7,000 nt of DNA from VFBF01 sp034440275 (GTDB lineage: Bacteria > Pseudomonadota > Alphaproteobacteria > Caulobacterales > Aquidulcibacteraceae), in NCBI GenBank assembly GCA_034440275.1, contig JAWXBS010000085.1, positions 1-7,000 of the forward strand. Reading direction: 5' to 3'. How positions within the stretch are numbered: the first letter of the stretch is position 1; every line of letters starts with the position of its first letter. This document shows positions 1 through 6,991 of this stretch, piece by piece. The notes under the pieces are model-generated. The model saw nothing but the letters and a program-made list of their open reading frames with translations. It searched no databases and was not told the origin of the DNA. The position numbers and the translations under genes were made by a program.

Positions 1-942
1 CCGCTGCTCGCCCGCGCGCGCACCGAGATCGGCAAGACGATCTTCGGCCAGGAGCGGGTGGTGGAACTCGTGCTGGCGGGGATGCTGGCGGGCGGGCACG
101 TGCTGCTGGTCGGCGCGCCGGGTCTCGCCAAGACGAAGCTGGTGGCGGCGGTCGCCACGGTCATGGGCCTCGACTGGGGCCGCGTGCAGTTCACGCCCGA
201 CCTCATGCCCGCCGACATCGTCGGCTCCGAAATCCTCGACCAGACGCAGGGCGGCGGCCGCAGCTTCCGCTTCGTGCCCGGTCCGATCTTCACGCGTCTG
301 CTGATGGCCGACGAAATCAATCGCGCGAGCCCGCGCACGCAGTCGGCGCTGCTGCAGGCGATGCAGGAGCGGCAGGTGACGGTGGCGGGGCAGGCCTATT
401 CGCTGCCCGAGCCGTTCCATGTGCTCGCGACGCAGAACCCCATCGAACACGAAGGCGCCTATCCGCTGCCGGAAGCACAGCTCGACCGCTTCCTCCTGCA
501 GGTGGACGTGCCCTATCCGGACGCCGAAACCGAACGGCGCATTCTCGTCGAGACGACGGGCTTGAGCGAACAGCACCCGACGGCGGTGCTCGATGCGCAC
601 TCGCTGATCGCGCTGCAGCAACTCGTGCGCCGCATGCCTGTCGGCGAGAAGGTGCTGGCGGCGATCATCGAGCTTGTGCGTTCCGCGCGCCCCGGCGCCT
701 CACCCGATCCGCGCGTAAACCAGCATGTGGCGTGGGGACCGGGACCGCGCGCGGGGCAAGCGCTGATGCTCGCCGTGCGTGCGCGTGCGCTGCTGCGCGG
801 GCGCCTCGCGCCGGCGCTCGATGACGTCGTGGCGCTCGCGCGTCCTGCGCTCGTGCACCGCATGGCGCTGTCCTTCGGCGCGCGCGCGGAAGGTCTCGAC
901 GTGGAAGATCTCGTGGACGATCTGGCGTCGAAAGCGGCGTGA
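1..942 (+). CDS. MoxR-family AAA+ ATPase, 5'-truncated by the window edge
   Basis: The frame is open from base 1, so the true start lies upstream; the GTG at 58 is internal because the residues before it (ending in KTIFGQERV) belong to the conserved MoxR N-terminus. The window holds 313 codons of a family usually about 320-340 long, so only a short N-terminus is missing. Counting from base 1, Walker A GAPGLAKT is at codons 38-45, Walker B acidic pair DE at 104-105 (MADEINRA), sensor-1 ATQNP at 143-147, the family signature PLPEAQLDRF at 155-164, and a sensor-2-like GPGPRA with Arg250 in the C-terminal lid. All ATPase residues look intact. MoxR proteins are cytoplasmic AAA+ ATPases thought to remodel or load metal into client proteins together with vWA partners. 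Here the partners would be the three coupled genes downstream. The stop overlaps the next start by four bases (GTGA). The client is unknown. No cysteine is present in the visible part. Confidence 0.96.
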   Translation, partial: PLLARARTEIGKTIFGQERVVELVLAGMLAGGHVLLVGAPGLAKTKLVAAVATVMGLDWGRVQFTPDLMPADIVGSEILDQTQGGGRSFRFVPGPIFTRLLMADEINRASPRTQSALLQAMQERQVTVAGQAYSLPEPFHVLATQNPIEHEGAYPLPEAQLDRFLLQVDVPYPDAETERRILVETTGLSEQHPTAVLDAHSLIALQQLVRRMPVGEKVLAAIIELVRSARPGASPDPRVNQHVAWGPGPRAGQALMLAVRARALLRGRLAPALDDVVALARPALVHRMALSFGARAEGLDVEDLVDDLASKAA

Positions 943-1796
943 CACGCGACGCAAGTCAGCTCAGGGCCGAAGCCGAAAATCTCGCGGGCTTCCTGCCGGG
1001 CGTGCTGCTGGAAGCGCGCAAGCTCGCCGCAGCCGCGCCGGGCGTGCACGGTCGCAGGCGCGCAGGCCCCGGCGAAGCGTTCTGGCAATTCCGCGACCAC
1101 CGTCCCGAAGACGGCGCGAAGCTCGTCGACTGGCGCCGATCCGCGCGCGGCGATCGCCTCTATGTGCGCGAGCGTGAAAAGGAAGCGGCGCAGACGGCGC
1201 TCTTCTGGATCGATCCCGACGCGGGGTTCGACTGGTCCTCCGGCGGCGCGTGGCCGACGAAGAAACGTCGCGCGCTGTCGATCTGCCTGGCGCTTTCGAT
1301 CCTGTTCACGCGCGGCGGCGAGCGTGTGGGCGTTCTCGGCGGCACGCCGCCGCGCACCGGCGCCCGCGCCGTCGATCGCATCGCCGAGGAACTCGCCCGC
1401 GCACGCATCGCAAAGCCTCCGACGCCCGCAAGCCGCTCCGCAGTGATCTACGCAAGCGACTTCTACGCGAGTCCCGACGAGTGGCGCGACCGCTTGCGCG
1501 CAGCCTCCTCGGCGGGCGCGACCGGCGCGCTGCTGATGATCGCCGATCCCGCAGAAGAGGACTTCCCGTTCCGCGGACGCACGTTGTTCCAGGAACCCGG
1601 CGGCGCCAAACGCAACGCGCTGTTCGGCCGCGCCGAAGCCGCGCGCGATGAATATGCGCGACGACTGGCCGCCCATCGCGCCGCCATGCGTGAGGTCGCC
1701 GCCGCGCACGGCTTCATCGCCGTCCTGCACCGCACCGACCGCAGCGCCGCGCCGACGCTGAGCATGCTGGTGTCGGCGCTGGGGGAACGTCGTTGA
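939..1796 (+). CDS. DUF58 domain protein (degenerate vWA), MoxR partner
   Basis: 285 residues, a normal length for alphaproteobacterial DUF58 proteins. The DUF58 core is plain: GVHGRRRAGPGEAFWQFRDH at residues 35-54, then LVDWRRSARGDRLYVRERE at 62-80. A vWA-like fold follows, with strand FWID ending at Asp92, a helix near 107-122, and YASDF in the later strand. Where vWA proteins carry the metal-binding DxSxS, this one has D92-P-D94-A-G96, so both serines are gone and metal binding is doubtful. The protein appears soluble; the hydrophobic run near 110-124 fits a core helix better than a membrane segment. The GTG start at 939 overlaps the moxR-like stop by four bases and has no convincing ribosome-binding site, so translation probably depends on coupling. 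It is also the start that yields the usual family N-terminus (LRAEAENLAGFLP). The role is inferred: DUF58 proteins are near-constant neighbours of MoxR and probably act as its adaptor. Cys116 is the only cysteine in the operon products seen here. Confidence 0.94.
   Translation: MTRDASQLRAEAENLAGFLPGVLLEARKLAAAAPGVHGRRRAGPGEAFWQFRDHRPEDGAKLVDWRRSARGDRLYVREREKEAAQTALFWIDPDAGFDWSSGGAWPTKKRRALSICLALSILFTRGGERVGVLGGTPPRTGARAVDRIAEELARARIAKPPTPASRSAVIYASDFYASPDEWRDRLRAASSAGATGALLMIADPAEEDFPFRGRTLFQEPGGAKRNALFGRAEAARDEYARRLAAHRAAMREVAAAHGFIAVLHRTDRSAAPTLSMLVSALGERR
1781..1786 (+). promoter_or_regulatory. Ribosome-binding site for the TTG-started BatA/DUF4159 gene
   Basis: A purine run, GGGGGA, lies six bases before the TTG at 1793, inside the end of the DUF58 gene. 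It supports the TTG as the real start. The next in-frame ATG (residue 38) would remove the first membrane segment. Confidence 0.5.
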
Positions 1797-4474
1797 CGCT
1801 CGGCCCCCTCTTCTTCGCTGCACCTGCCGCGCTCTTTGCGCTGCTCGCATTGCCGGCGCTCTTCTTCCTGCTGCGCGCGACGCCGCCGGCGCCGCAGAAG
1901 GTGATGTTTCCGCCGCTGCGCATATTGCTCGGCATCCGTACCGAAGAAGAAGCCAAGCGCCGCGCGCCGTTGTGGCTGGTGCTGTTGCGCGCGTTTGCGG
2001 CAGCGCTCGCCATTCTCGGATTTGCGCGCCCCTCTCTGGCGCCCGAAGCGATTGCGGCGAATGCGGGCGCAGGCCCCACGCTCATCGTCATCGACGACGG
2101 CTGGCCGAGCGCGCCGTTCTGGCCCGCCGCAAAGGCCGCCGCCGAAAGCGCTATCGCCGAAGCCGAACGCACCAATCAGTCCGTCGCCCTCCTGCGCACC
2201 ACGCCCGACCGCACGCCGCCTGGCGCCGCCGATCTCGTGGCCGCTGCCGATGCGCGCGCCCGTCTCTCGCGTCTCGATCCGCTGCCCTGGCGTCCCGATC
2301 GCGCGGTCGCACTCAAACGTCTTGAAGCGACGCCCGGCCGTTTCGCCCGCGTGCTGTGGATCGCCGACGGCGTAAACGACGACGGCGGCGAAGCCTTCGC
2401 GCAGGCGCTCATGGCGCGCGGCCCCGTGACGGTGCGTCTGCCGCCGCGCACCGCGCGCGCCGTCGTCGGCGAGAGCGTAAACGCCGAAGGCATCGACGCG
2501 AGCGTCCGTCGCGCGCCGGGCGCAGGTAATGTCGGCGCCATCGCGGCGGAGACGCTGGAAGGCCGCGCGCTCGGCGCCATCGAGTTTCGCTTCGGACCGG
2601 GCGCGGAGACCGCAACCGCCAGCATCAAGCTGCCGCCGGAAATCGCCGCGCGCGCCGCCCGCGTGCGCATCGTCGGTGAAACAAGCGCGGGCGCGGTGCG
2701 TCTCCTGCCGGCGGGATCGGGCCGCGCGCTTGTCGGCCTTGCGACAGAGACCGCGCAGAGCCAGCCGCTGCTGTCAGAACTCCACTATGTCGAGCGCGCG
2801 ATCCAGCCGTTCGCGACGCCGCGTCGCGGCAGCGTGCGCCAGCTCATCGACCAGAACGCGCAAGCGGTGATCCTGCCGGACGCGAGCCGCCTCTCGCCGC
2901 CCGAACGCGCCGCCCTCGAACAATGGATCGACAAGGGCGGATTGCTCGTGCGCTTCGCAGGCCCGCGCCTCGCCAACGACGCCGACGATCTCCTGCCCGT
3001 GCGCCTGCGTCCCGGTTCGCGTACGCTCGGCGGCGCGCTCGCGTGGGAAAAGCCGCAGGCGCTGCAGGCCTTCGCGCAGGACAGTACCTTCTTCGGCCTC
3101 ACGCCGCCGCCGGATGTGGCGGTGCGCCGCCAGGTGCTCGCCGAACCCGCTTCGGAACGCGAAGCGCGCGTGTGGGCGCGGCTCGCCGACGGCGCGCCGG
3201 TCGTCACCGCAGCGCCGCGCGGCAAGGGCCTCGTCGTTCTCTTTCACGTGACGGCGGGACCGGAATGGTCCGACCTCGCGCTCTCGGGACTCTATGTGGA
3301 AATGCTGAAGCGCACCCTCGCCTTCGCCGGTCGCGCCAACAATGCGGCGGAAGGCGCCGACGCGAGCGGGCCCTATCTGCCCGAACGCCTGCTCGACGGT
3401 TTCGGCGCGCTGCGTGCACCCGACGTGGACGCGCAGATGATCCAGCCACAAGCCTTCGCAAAAGCCGTCGCGTCGCCGGCGACGCCGCCGGGACTTTATG
3501 CGCGCACAGGCGGTATCGCCGACTCCATCGACACGGTGCAGGCGGACGAAGCGATGAACGCGCTCGCATTGCCCGCAGGCGTGACGCGCGCCGGGCTCGA
3601 TGCGTCGCGCACGCGACCGATGGGTGGCGCGCTGCTCGGCTTTGCGATCTTCGTGCTGGCGATCGATCTGCTCGTCGCTCTGATGCTCGCGGGCAAGCTG
3701 CCGGACTTCCGCCGCAGCGCGACCGCCGCCGCCGTCTTTCTCGCGTTCGCCCTCATCGCCAACGACGCGCACGCACAGCCGGCGCCCGATCCGGCGGCGG
3801 AAATGTCGCTCGCCTACATCGTCACCGGCGACGCGCGCTCCGACCGCATTTCGAAAGCGGGCCTCGATGCGCTTGCGACAGAGTTGCGCAACCGCACCGC
3901 CGTCGAGCCCGCGGCCACGCGCGGCGTCGATCCCGCGCGCGACGACCTCTCGCCCTATCCGCTGATCTACTGGCGCGCGCCCGACACGCCGACGCGCCTC
4001 TCCGACGCCGCGCTCGCCAATCTCGACCGCTACATGCGCCTCGGCGGCATGCTCTTCCTCGACACGCGCGACAGCGGTCGCGCGCCCGGCCCGCAGCGTC
4101 CCGCCGCCATATTGCTGCAGGGTCTCGACGCGCCGCCGCTTGAACTCGTCGGCGGACAACACGTGCTGACGAAAGCGTTCTATCTTCTGCGCAGTTTTCC
4201 AGGCCGTTTCCCGAACGGACGAATCTACGCCGAAACCCCCGCCTCCGCCGCCGCGCGCGACGGCGTGGCCGCGCTCATGGTCGGCGACGGCGACTGGGCG
4301 GGTGCGTGGGGCGCGGAAGGCGGCGTCGATGAACGCCAGCGCGAAATGTCGCTGCGCTTCGGCATCAACCTCGTGATGATCGCGCTGACCGGCAATTACA
4401 AAGCCGACCAGGTGCACATCCCCGCGCTGCTCGACCGTCTCGGTCAGTCACCCGACGCGGAGCGGCGACGATGA
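1793..4474 (+). CDS. BatA-type N-terminus plus DUF4159 membrane protein
   Basis: 893 residues. The start is TTG, overlapping the DUF58 stop as TTGA; it is chosen because it supplies the typical BatA N-terminal pattern (PF07584 family). That pattern is TM1 near 6-27, a positively charged loop with the FPPLRILLG motif at 39-47, and TM2 near 60-78 ending in FARPSLAP. Residues about 95-230 look like a decayed vWA domain (VIDDGW at 99-104 where DxSxS would be, WIADG later). Residues about 347-507 form a glutamine-amidotransferase-like Rossmann block (VILPD, then KGGLLVRFAGP with Gly382-Gly383). TM3 lies near 611-633. A signal-peptide-like stretch at 640-661 follows, then DUF4159 from about 670 to 875 (SLAYIVTGDARSD, GVDPARDDLSPYPLIYW, LGGMLFLDTRDS). 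The positive-inside rule places 80-610 and DUF4159 in the periplasm. There is no cysteine in the protein, so a Cys-type amidotransferase reaction is excluded. Database entries for such proteins are usually just 'DUF4159 domain-containing'. Its function is unknown; by context it is the membrane component of the MoxR system. Confidence 0.92.
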   Translation: MTLGPLFFAAPAALFALLALPALFFLLRATPPAPQKVMFPPLRILLGIRTEEEAKRRAPLWLVLLRAFAAALAILGFARPSLAPEAIAANAGAGPTLIVIDDGWPSAPFWPAAKAAAESAIAEAERTNQSVALLRTTPDRTPPGAADLVAAADARARLSRLDPLPWRPDRAVALKRLEATPGRFARVLWIADGVNDDGGEAFAQALMARGPVTVRLPPRTARAVVGESVNAEGIDASVRRAPGAGNVGAIAAETLEGRALGAIEFRFGPGAETATASIKLPPEIAARAARVRIVGETSAGAVRLLPAGSGRALVGLATETAQSQPLLSELHYVERAIQPFATPRRGSVRQLIDQNAQAVILPDASRLSPPERAALEQWIDKGGLLVRFAGPRLANDADDLLPVRLRPGSRTLGGALAWEKPQALQAFAQDSTFFGLTPPPDVAVRRQVLAEPASEREARVWARLADGAPVVTAAPRGKGLVVLFHVTAGPEWSDLALSGLYVEMLKRTLAFAGRANNAAEGADASGPYLPERLLDGFGALRAPDVDAQMIQPQAFAKAVASPATPPGLYARTGGIADSIDTVQADEAMNALALPAGVTRAGLDASRTRPMGGALLGFAIFVLAIDLLVALMLAGKLPDFRRSATAAAVFLAFALIANDAHAQPAPDPAAEMSLAYIVTGDARSDRISKAGLDALATELRNRTAVEPAATRGVDPARDDLSPYPLIYWRAPDTPTRLSDAALANLDRYMRLGGMLFLDTRDSGRAPGPQRPAAILLQGLDAPPLELVGGQHVLTKAFYLLRSFPGRFPNGRIYAETPASAAARDGVAALMVGDGDWAGAWGAEGGVDERQREMSLRFGINLVMIALTGNYKADQVHIPALLDRLGQSPDAERRR
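3710..3775 (+). other. Internal signal-peptide-like segment before DUF4159
   Basis: Residues 640-661 of the 893-residue protein have signal-peptide layout: Arg640-Arg641, a hydrophobic core (AAAVFLAFALIA, 645-656), then NDAHA followed by QPAP. Ala659-His-Ala661 fits the A-x-A rule for signal peptidase I. At minimum it is a fourth membrane segment that puts DUF4159 in the periplasm. Cleavage after Ala661 is possible but unproven. Confidence 0.5.
4459..4462 (+). promoter_or_regulatory. Ribosome-binding site for the vWA membrane protein
   Basis: GGAG sits eight bases before the ATG at 4471, within the last codons of the preceding gene. Together with the ATGA stop/start overlap it supports this start. 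Confidence 0.5.
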
Positions 4475-6513
4475 CCGCAGGACGCATCGCGTTCGACCCT
4501 CAGCTGCCGTGGCTCTGGCTGTTCGTCATCGCCGCAGGCGCTGCGCTCTTCTGGCTCGGCTACACGCTGCGCGGCGGCAAGGCGCCGGTGTCGCGCGCGC
4601 TTGGGCTCACGCTCATCCTCATCGGCATCGCGCAGCCGATGTATGTGCAGGAACGCCGCGAACCCGCTTCCGACATCGTCGCGCTCATCGTGGACCAGAG
4701 TGAAAGCCTCGCGCTCGCGGGCCGCAAGGATGGCGCACGCGCCGCCGGTGAACGCCTCGCCAACCAGCTTTCGAGCGAACAGGGCCTCGACGTGCGCGTG
4801 CGCGAAGTGCGCGGCGGCGCCGATGGCACCGCCATCGTCGGCGCGCTGGAGGAAACGCTTGCGGATGCGCCGCGCGACCGCATCGCCGGCGCCATCCTGC
4901 TCACCGACGGCCAGATCTCCGACGTGCCGGAAGATTTGCGCCGCCTCCGCGCGCTCGGGCCCGTGCACACGCTCGTCGTCGGCGATCCCGGACGCGGCGA
5001 CCGCCGCCTCACACTGCTTTCAGCGCCACAGTTCGGCATCGTCGGCGACCGCGCGACGATCGAAGCGCGCGTGGATGATCCCCAGCCTGGCGCGGGCGTA
5101 CCGATCACCGTGAGTATCGACGGACAGATCGTGCGCCGCACGAGCGCCATTGCGGGTCGCGCGTTCAAGATCGACATCGCCCCGCCGAAGCGCGGCGCCA
5201 ACATGGTGGTGGTGGAGGCGGGCCCGGGGCCGCGCGAGATCACGCTGGCCAACAACCGCGCCGCCTTCGAACTCATGGGCGTGCGTGACCGCCTGCGCGT
5301 GCTGCTGGTGACGGGCGAACCGCACGCCGGCGCGCGCGTCTGGCGCAATCTGCTGAAATCGGATCCGAGCGTGGACCTTGTCCACTTCACGATTTTGCGC
5401 CCGCCGGAAAAGCAGGATCTCACGCCGCTCGACGAGCTTGCGCTCATCGCCTTCCCCACGCGCGAACTCTTCGTCGACAAGCTCGACCAGTTCGATCTCA
5501 TCATTTTCGACCGCTATCGCCGCCGCGCGATCCTGCCGTCGGCGTATTTCGAGAACATCGCGCAACGCGTGGAAGCGGGCGGCGCGCTGCTCGTCGTCGC
5601 GGGGCCGTCGGACGCCGGTTACGACAGCGTGTTCCAGACGCCGCTCGCCGCGATCCTGCCGTCGCAACCGACGGGACAGATCGTCGACCAGACCTATCGC
5701 CCTGTGATGACCGCGCTCGGCCAGCGCCATCCCGTCACGCGCGGCCTGCCCGATCCGCAGAACTGGGGCCGCTGGACGCGCCAGATCGATGCGCGCGCAT
5801 CGGCGGGACAGACCATACTCTCCGGCGTCGGCAACCGTCCGCTGCTCGTGCTTGGACGCGCAGGACAGGGACGTGTCGCGCAGCTCTGGTCCGATCAGGC
5901 GTGGCTGTGGTCGCGCGGCTATGACGGCGGCGGACCGCATGCGGAATTGCTGCGCCGTCTCGCGCACTGGCTGATGCAGGAGCCGGAACTGGAAGACGAA
6001 CGTCTCACGCTGCGCGCCACCGTCGAAGGCGTGACGGCGGAGCGCGCGACGCTCGGCAATGCGCCGAACGCGGTGGAGATCATCGATCCGAAAGGCGAAC
6101 GCCGCAGCGCGCCGTTCGCGGAAGTCGCGCCCGGCCTGTATCGCGCCACCGTCGCGACGACGGAGCAGGGCCTCTATGAAGCACGGCAGGGCAATCTGCG
6201 CGCCTTCGCCGCCGTCGGCCCGCTCAATCCGAAGGAAGCCGCCGCCGTCGATGCGACCGGCGACATTCTGAAGCCCGTCAGCGACGCGACTGGCGGCGCG
6301 GTCGTCTTCACCGGCGAACGCGCGGAGCGGTTGCCTGAAGTGCGGCGCGTGGAAAAAGGCGCGCGTGCGCACGGCCCCGGCTGGATCGGTCTCGAACGCA
6401 AGGGCGCCTACACCGTGCGCGCTTCGGCCGCCGAACCGCTCGGCCCCGGCATTGCGTGGGCGATCGCGGGCTTGCTGTTGCTGCTGTTCAGCTGGCGGCG
6501 TGAGGCGCTGTAA
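4471..6513 (+). CDS. vWA / glutamine-amidotransferase-like membrane protein
   Basis: 680 residues, starting at an ATG that overlaps the previous stop (ATGA). TM1 is near 13-33, a basic loop (RGGKAPVSR) at 34-42, TM2 near 43-59, and TM3 near 657-674 followed by SWRREAL. This suggests a large periplasmic body at 60-655 with a short cytoplasmic tail. The body starts with a vWA domain (about 68-170) carrying a complete MIDAS: Asp75-x-Ser77-x-Ser79 (VDQSES), Thr120, and Thr145-Asp146-Gly147 (LLTDGQ). A beta-rich, Ig-like stretch follows (about 175-270). Next is a Rossmann block resembling class I glutamine amidotransferases (about 274-500; LRVLLVTGEPHAG, FDLIIFDRY, AGGALLVVAGP, GQGRVAQLWSDQAW), then a second beta-rich stretch (505-610). 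No cysteine occurs anywhere, so the amidotransferase nucleophile is absent and the fold is probably structural or ligand-binding. It is the only operon member seen with an intact MIDAS, so it is the best candidate for metal-dependent protein binding. Substrate and exact role are unknown. Confidence 0.92.
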   Translation: MTAGRIAFDPQLPWLWLFVIAAGAALFWLGYTLRGGKAPVSRALGLTLILIGIAQPMYVQERREPASDIVALIVDQSESLALAGRKDGARAAGERLANQLSSEQGLDVRVREVRGGADGTAIVGALEETLADAPRDRIAGAILLTDGQISDVPEDLRRLRALGPVHTLVVGDPGRGDRRLTLLSAPQFGIVGDRATIEARVDDPQPGAGVPITVSIDGQIVRRTSAIAGRAFKIDIAPPKRGANMVVVEAGPGPREITLANNRAAFELMGVRDRLRVLLVTGEPHAGARVWRNLLKSDPSVDLVHFTILRPPEKQDLTPLDELALIAFPTRELFVDKLDQFDLIIFDRYRRRAILPSAYFENIAQRVEAGGALLVVAGPSDAGYDSVFQTPLAAILPSQPTGQIVDQTYRPVMTALGQRHPVTRGLPDPQNWGRWTRQIDARASAGQTILSGVGNRPLLVLGRAGQGRVAQLWSDQAWLWSRGYDGGGPHAELLRRLAHWLMQEPELEDERLTLRATVEGVTAERATLGNAPNAVEIIDPKGERRSAPFAEVAPGLYRATVATTEQGLYEARQGNLRAFAAVGPLNPKEAAAVDATGDILKPVSDATGGAVVFTGERAERLPEVRRVEKGARAHGPGWIGLERKGAYTVRASAAEPLGPGIAWAIAGLLLLLFSWRREAL

Positions 6514-6991
6514 CGGCGCCCGCAAGTGCGTCGATGCCGCCCGCCGCAAGCGCGCGCCACTGGAAGCGGCGGTTTTCTACCGGTCCCGGCATGGTCACGC
6601 GATCGCGCGGGATCTCGCTGAAGCCGAACGGTGCAAACATCCACGGTTGACCGACGACGATCACCGCGCCGACGCCCGACGTCTCGCACGCCTTCAGGCT
6701 CGCGCCGACGAGTTCCTGCCCCAGACCCGCCCCTTGCGCCTGCGGCGCGACGGCGAGCGGGCCGAGAAAGAGCGCGGGCGTTGCGCCAATGTCGATGCGA
6801 TAGATGCGGCAGCAGCCGGCGACCGCACCATCGATCAGCGCGACACGAGAGAGCGTGCGGTCCAGAGCCGCGAATTCGCGCACGCGCTCGCTGACCTTGG
6901 AAAATCGTCCCGGTCCGAAGGCGGCGTCGAGAACGGCTTCGAGCGGCGCGTCGAAGCGCGGATCATCGGGAACGAGGACGGGAGACGGCAT
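6488..6991 (-). CDS. GNAT-family N-acetyltransferase, YhbS type
   Basis: 167 residues, a usual length for the YhbS-like group (COG3153). The acetyl-CoA binding motif is clear: strand LFLGPLAVAP (74-83), then Gln84-A-Q-Gly87-A-Gly89 of the Q/R-x-x-G-x-G/A loop and helix start LGQELV. The later VVGQPWMFAPFGF (112-124) matches the group's hallmark 'G-P-x-Y/F-x-x-FGF' segment. It should transfer acetyl from acetyl-CoA to an amine; the acceptor cannot be read from sequence. The ATG at 6991 is chosen because the protein then begins just before the N-terminal helix. The frame stays open to the window edge (three more codons) and no good ribosome-binding site is visible in the nine bases shown, so a slightly earlier start is possible. 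It runs convergent to the MoxR operon and overlaps its last gene by 26 bases. It contains three cysteines, unlike the operon proteins. No functional link to the operon is implied. Confidence 0.93.
   Translation of the reverse strand: MPSPVLVPDDPRFDAPLEAVLDAAFGPGRFSKVSERVREFAALDRTLSRVALIDGAVAGCCRIYRIDIGATPALFLGPLAVAPQAQGAGLGQELVGASLKACETSGVGAVIVVGQPWMFAPFGFSEIPRDRVTMPGPVENRRFQWRALAAGGIDALAGAVTAPHAAS

Noticed and set aside
58..60. GTG as the start of the MoxR gene
   Set aside because: The upstream in-frame residues match the conserved MoxR N-terminal region, so the gene begins outside the window.
513..1850. Long open frame on the - strand (445 codons) opposite the MoxR and DUF58 genes
   Set aside because: It is an Arg/Ala-rich shadow caused by high GC with no recognisable motif, while the + strand carries complete, well-conserved domains.
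3710..3715. Arg640-Arg641 as a Tat (twin-arginine) export signal
   Set aside because: The residues after the pair (SAT) do not fit the R-R-x-F-L-K consensus, and the segment is internal to a membrane protein.
2923..4143. 406-codon open frame on the + strand in another frame within the BatA/DUF4159 gene
   Set aside because: It is dominated by Arg and Ala with no membrane or domain pattern; the overlapping frame holds the real gene.
2774..4417. Long open frame on the - strand (547 codons) opposite the BatA/DUF4159 gene
   Set aside because: Its composition is Arg/His/Glu-rich and low in hydrophobic pattern, typical of an antisense shadow; no domain is visible.
6504..6520. Hairpin GGCGCT-gtaac-GGCGCC across the operon's stop codon as a transcription terminator
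   Set aside because: The six-pair stem (one G-T pair) has no T-tract on either strand, and such stems arise easily by chance at this GC content.
5020..6549. Long open frame on the - strand (509 codons) opposite the vWA gene
   Set aside because: It has the same shadow character and also conflicts with the convincing GNAT gene at its 5' end.
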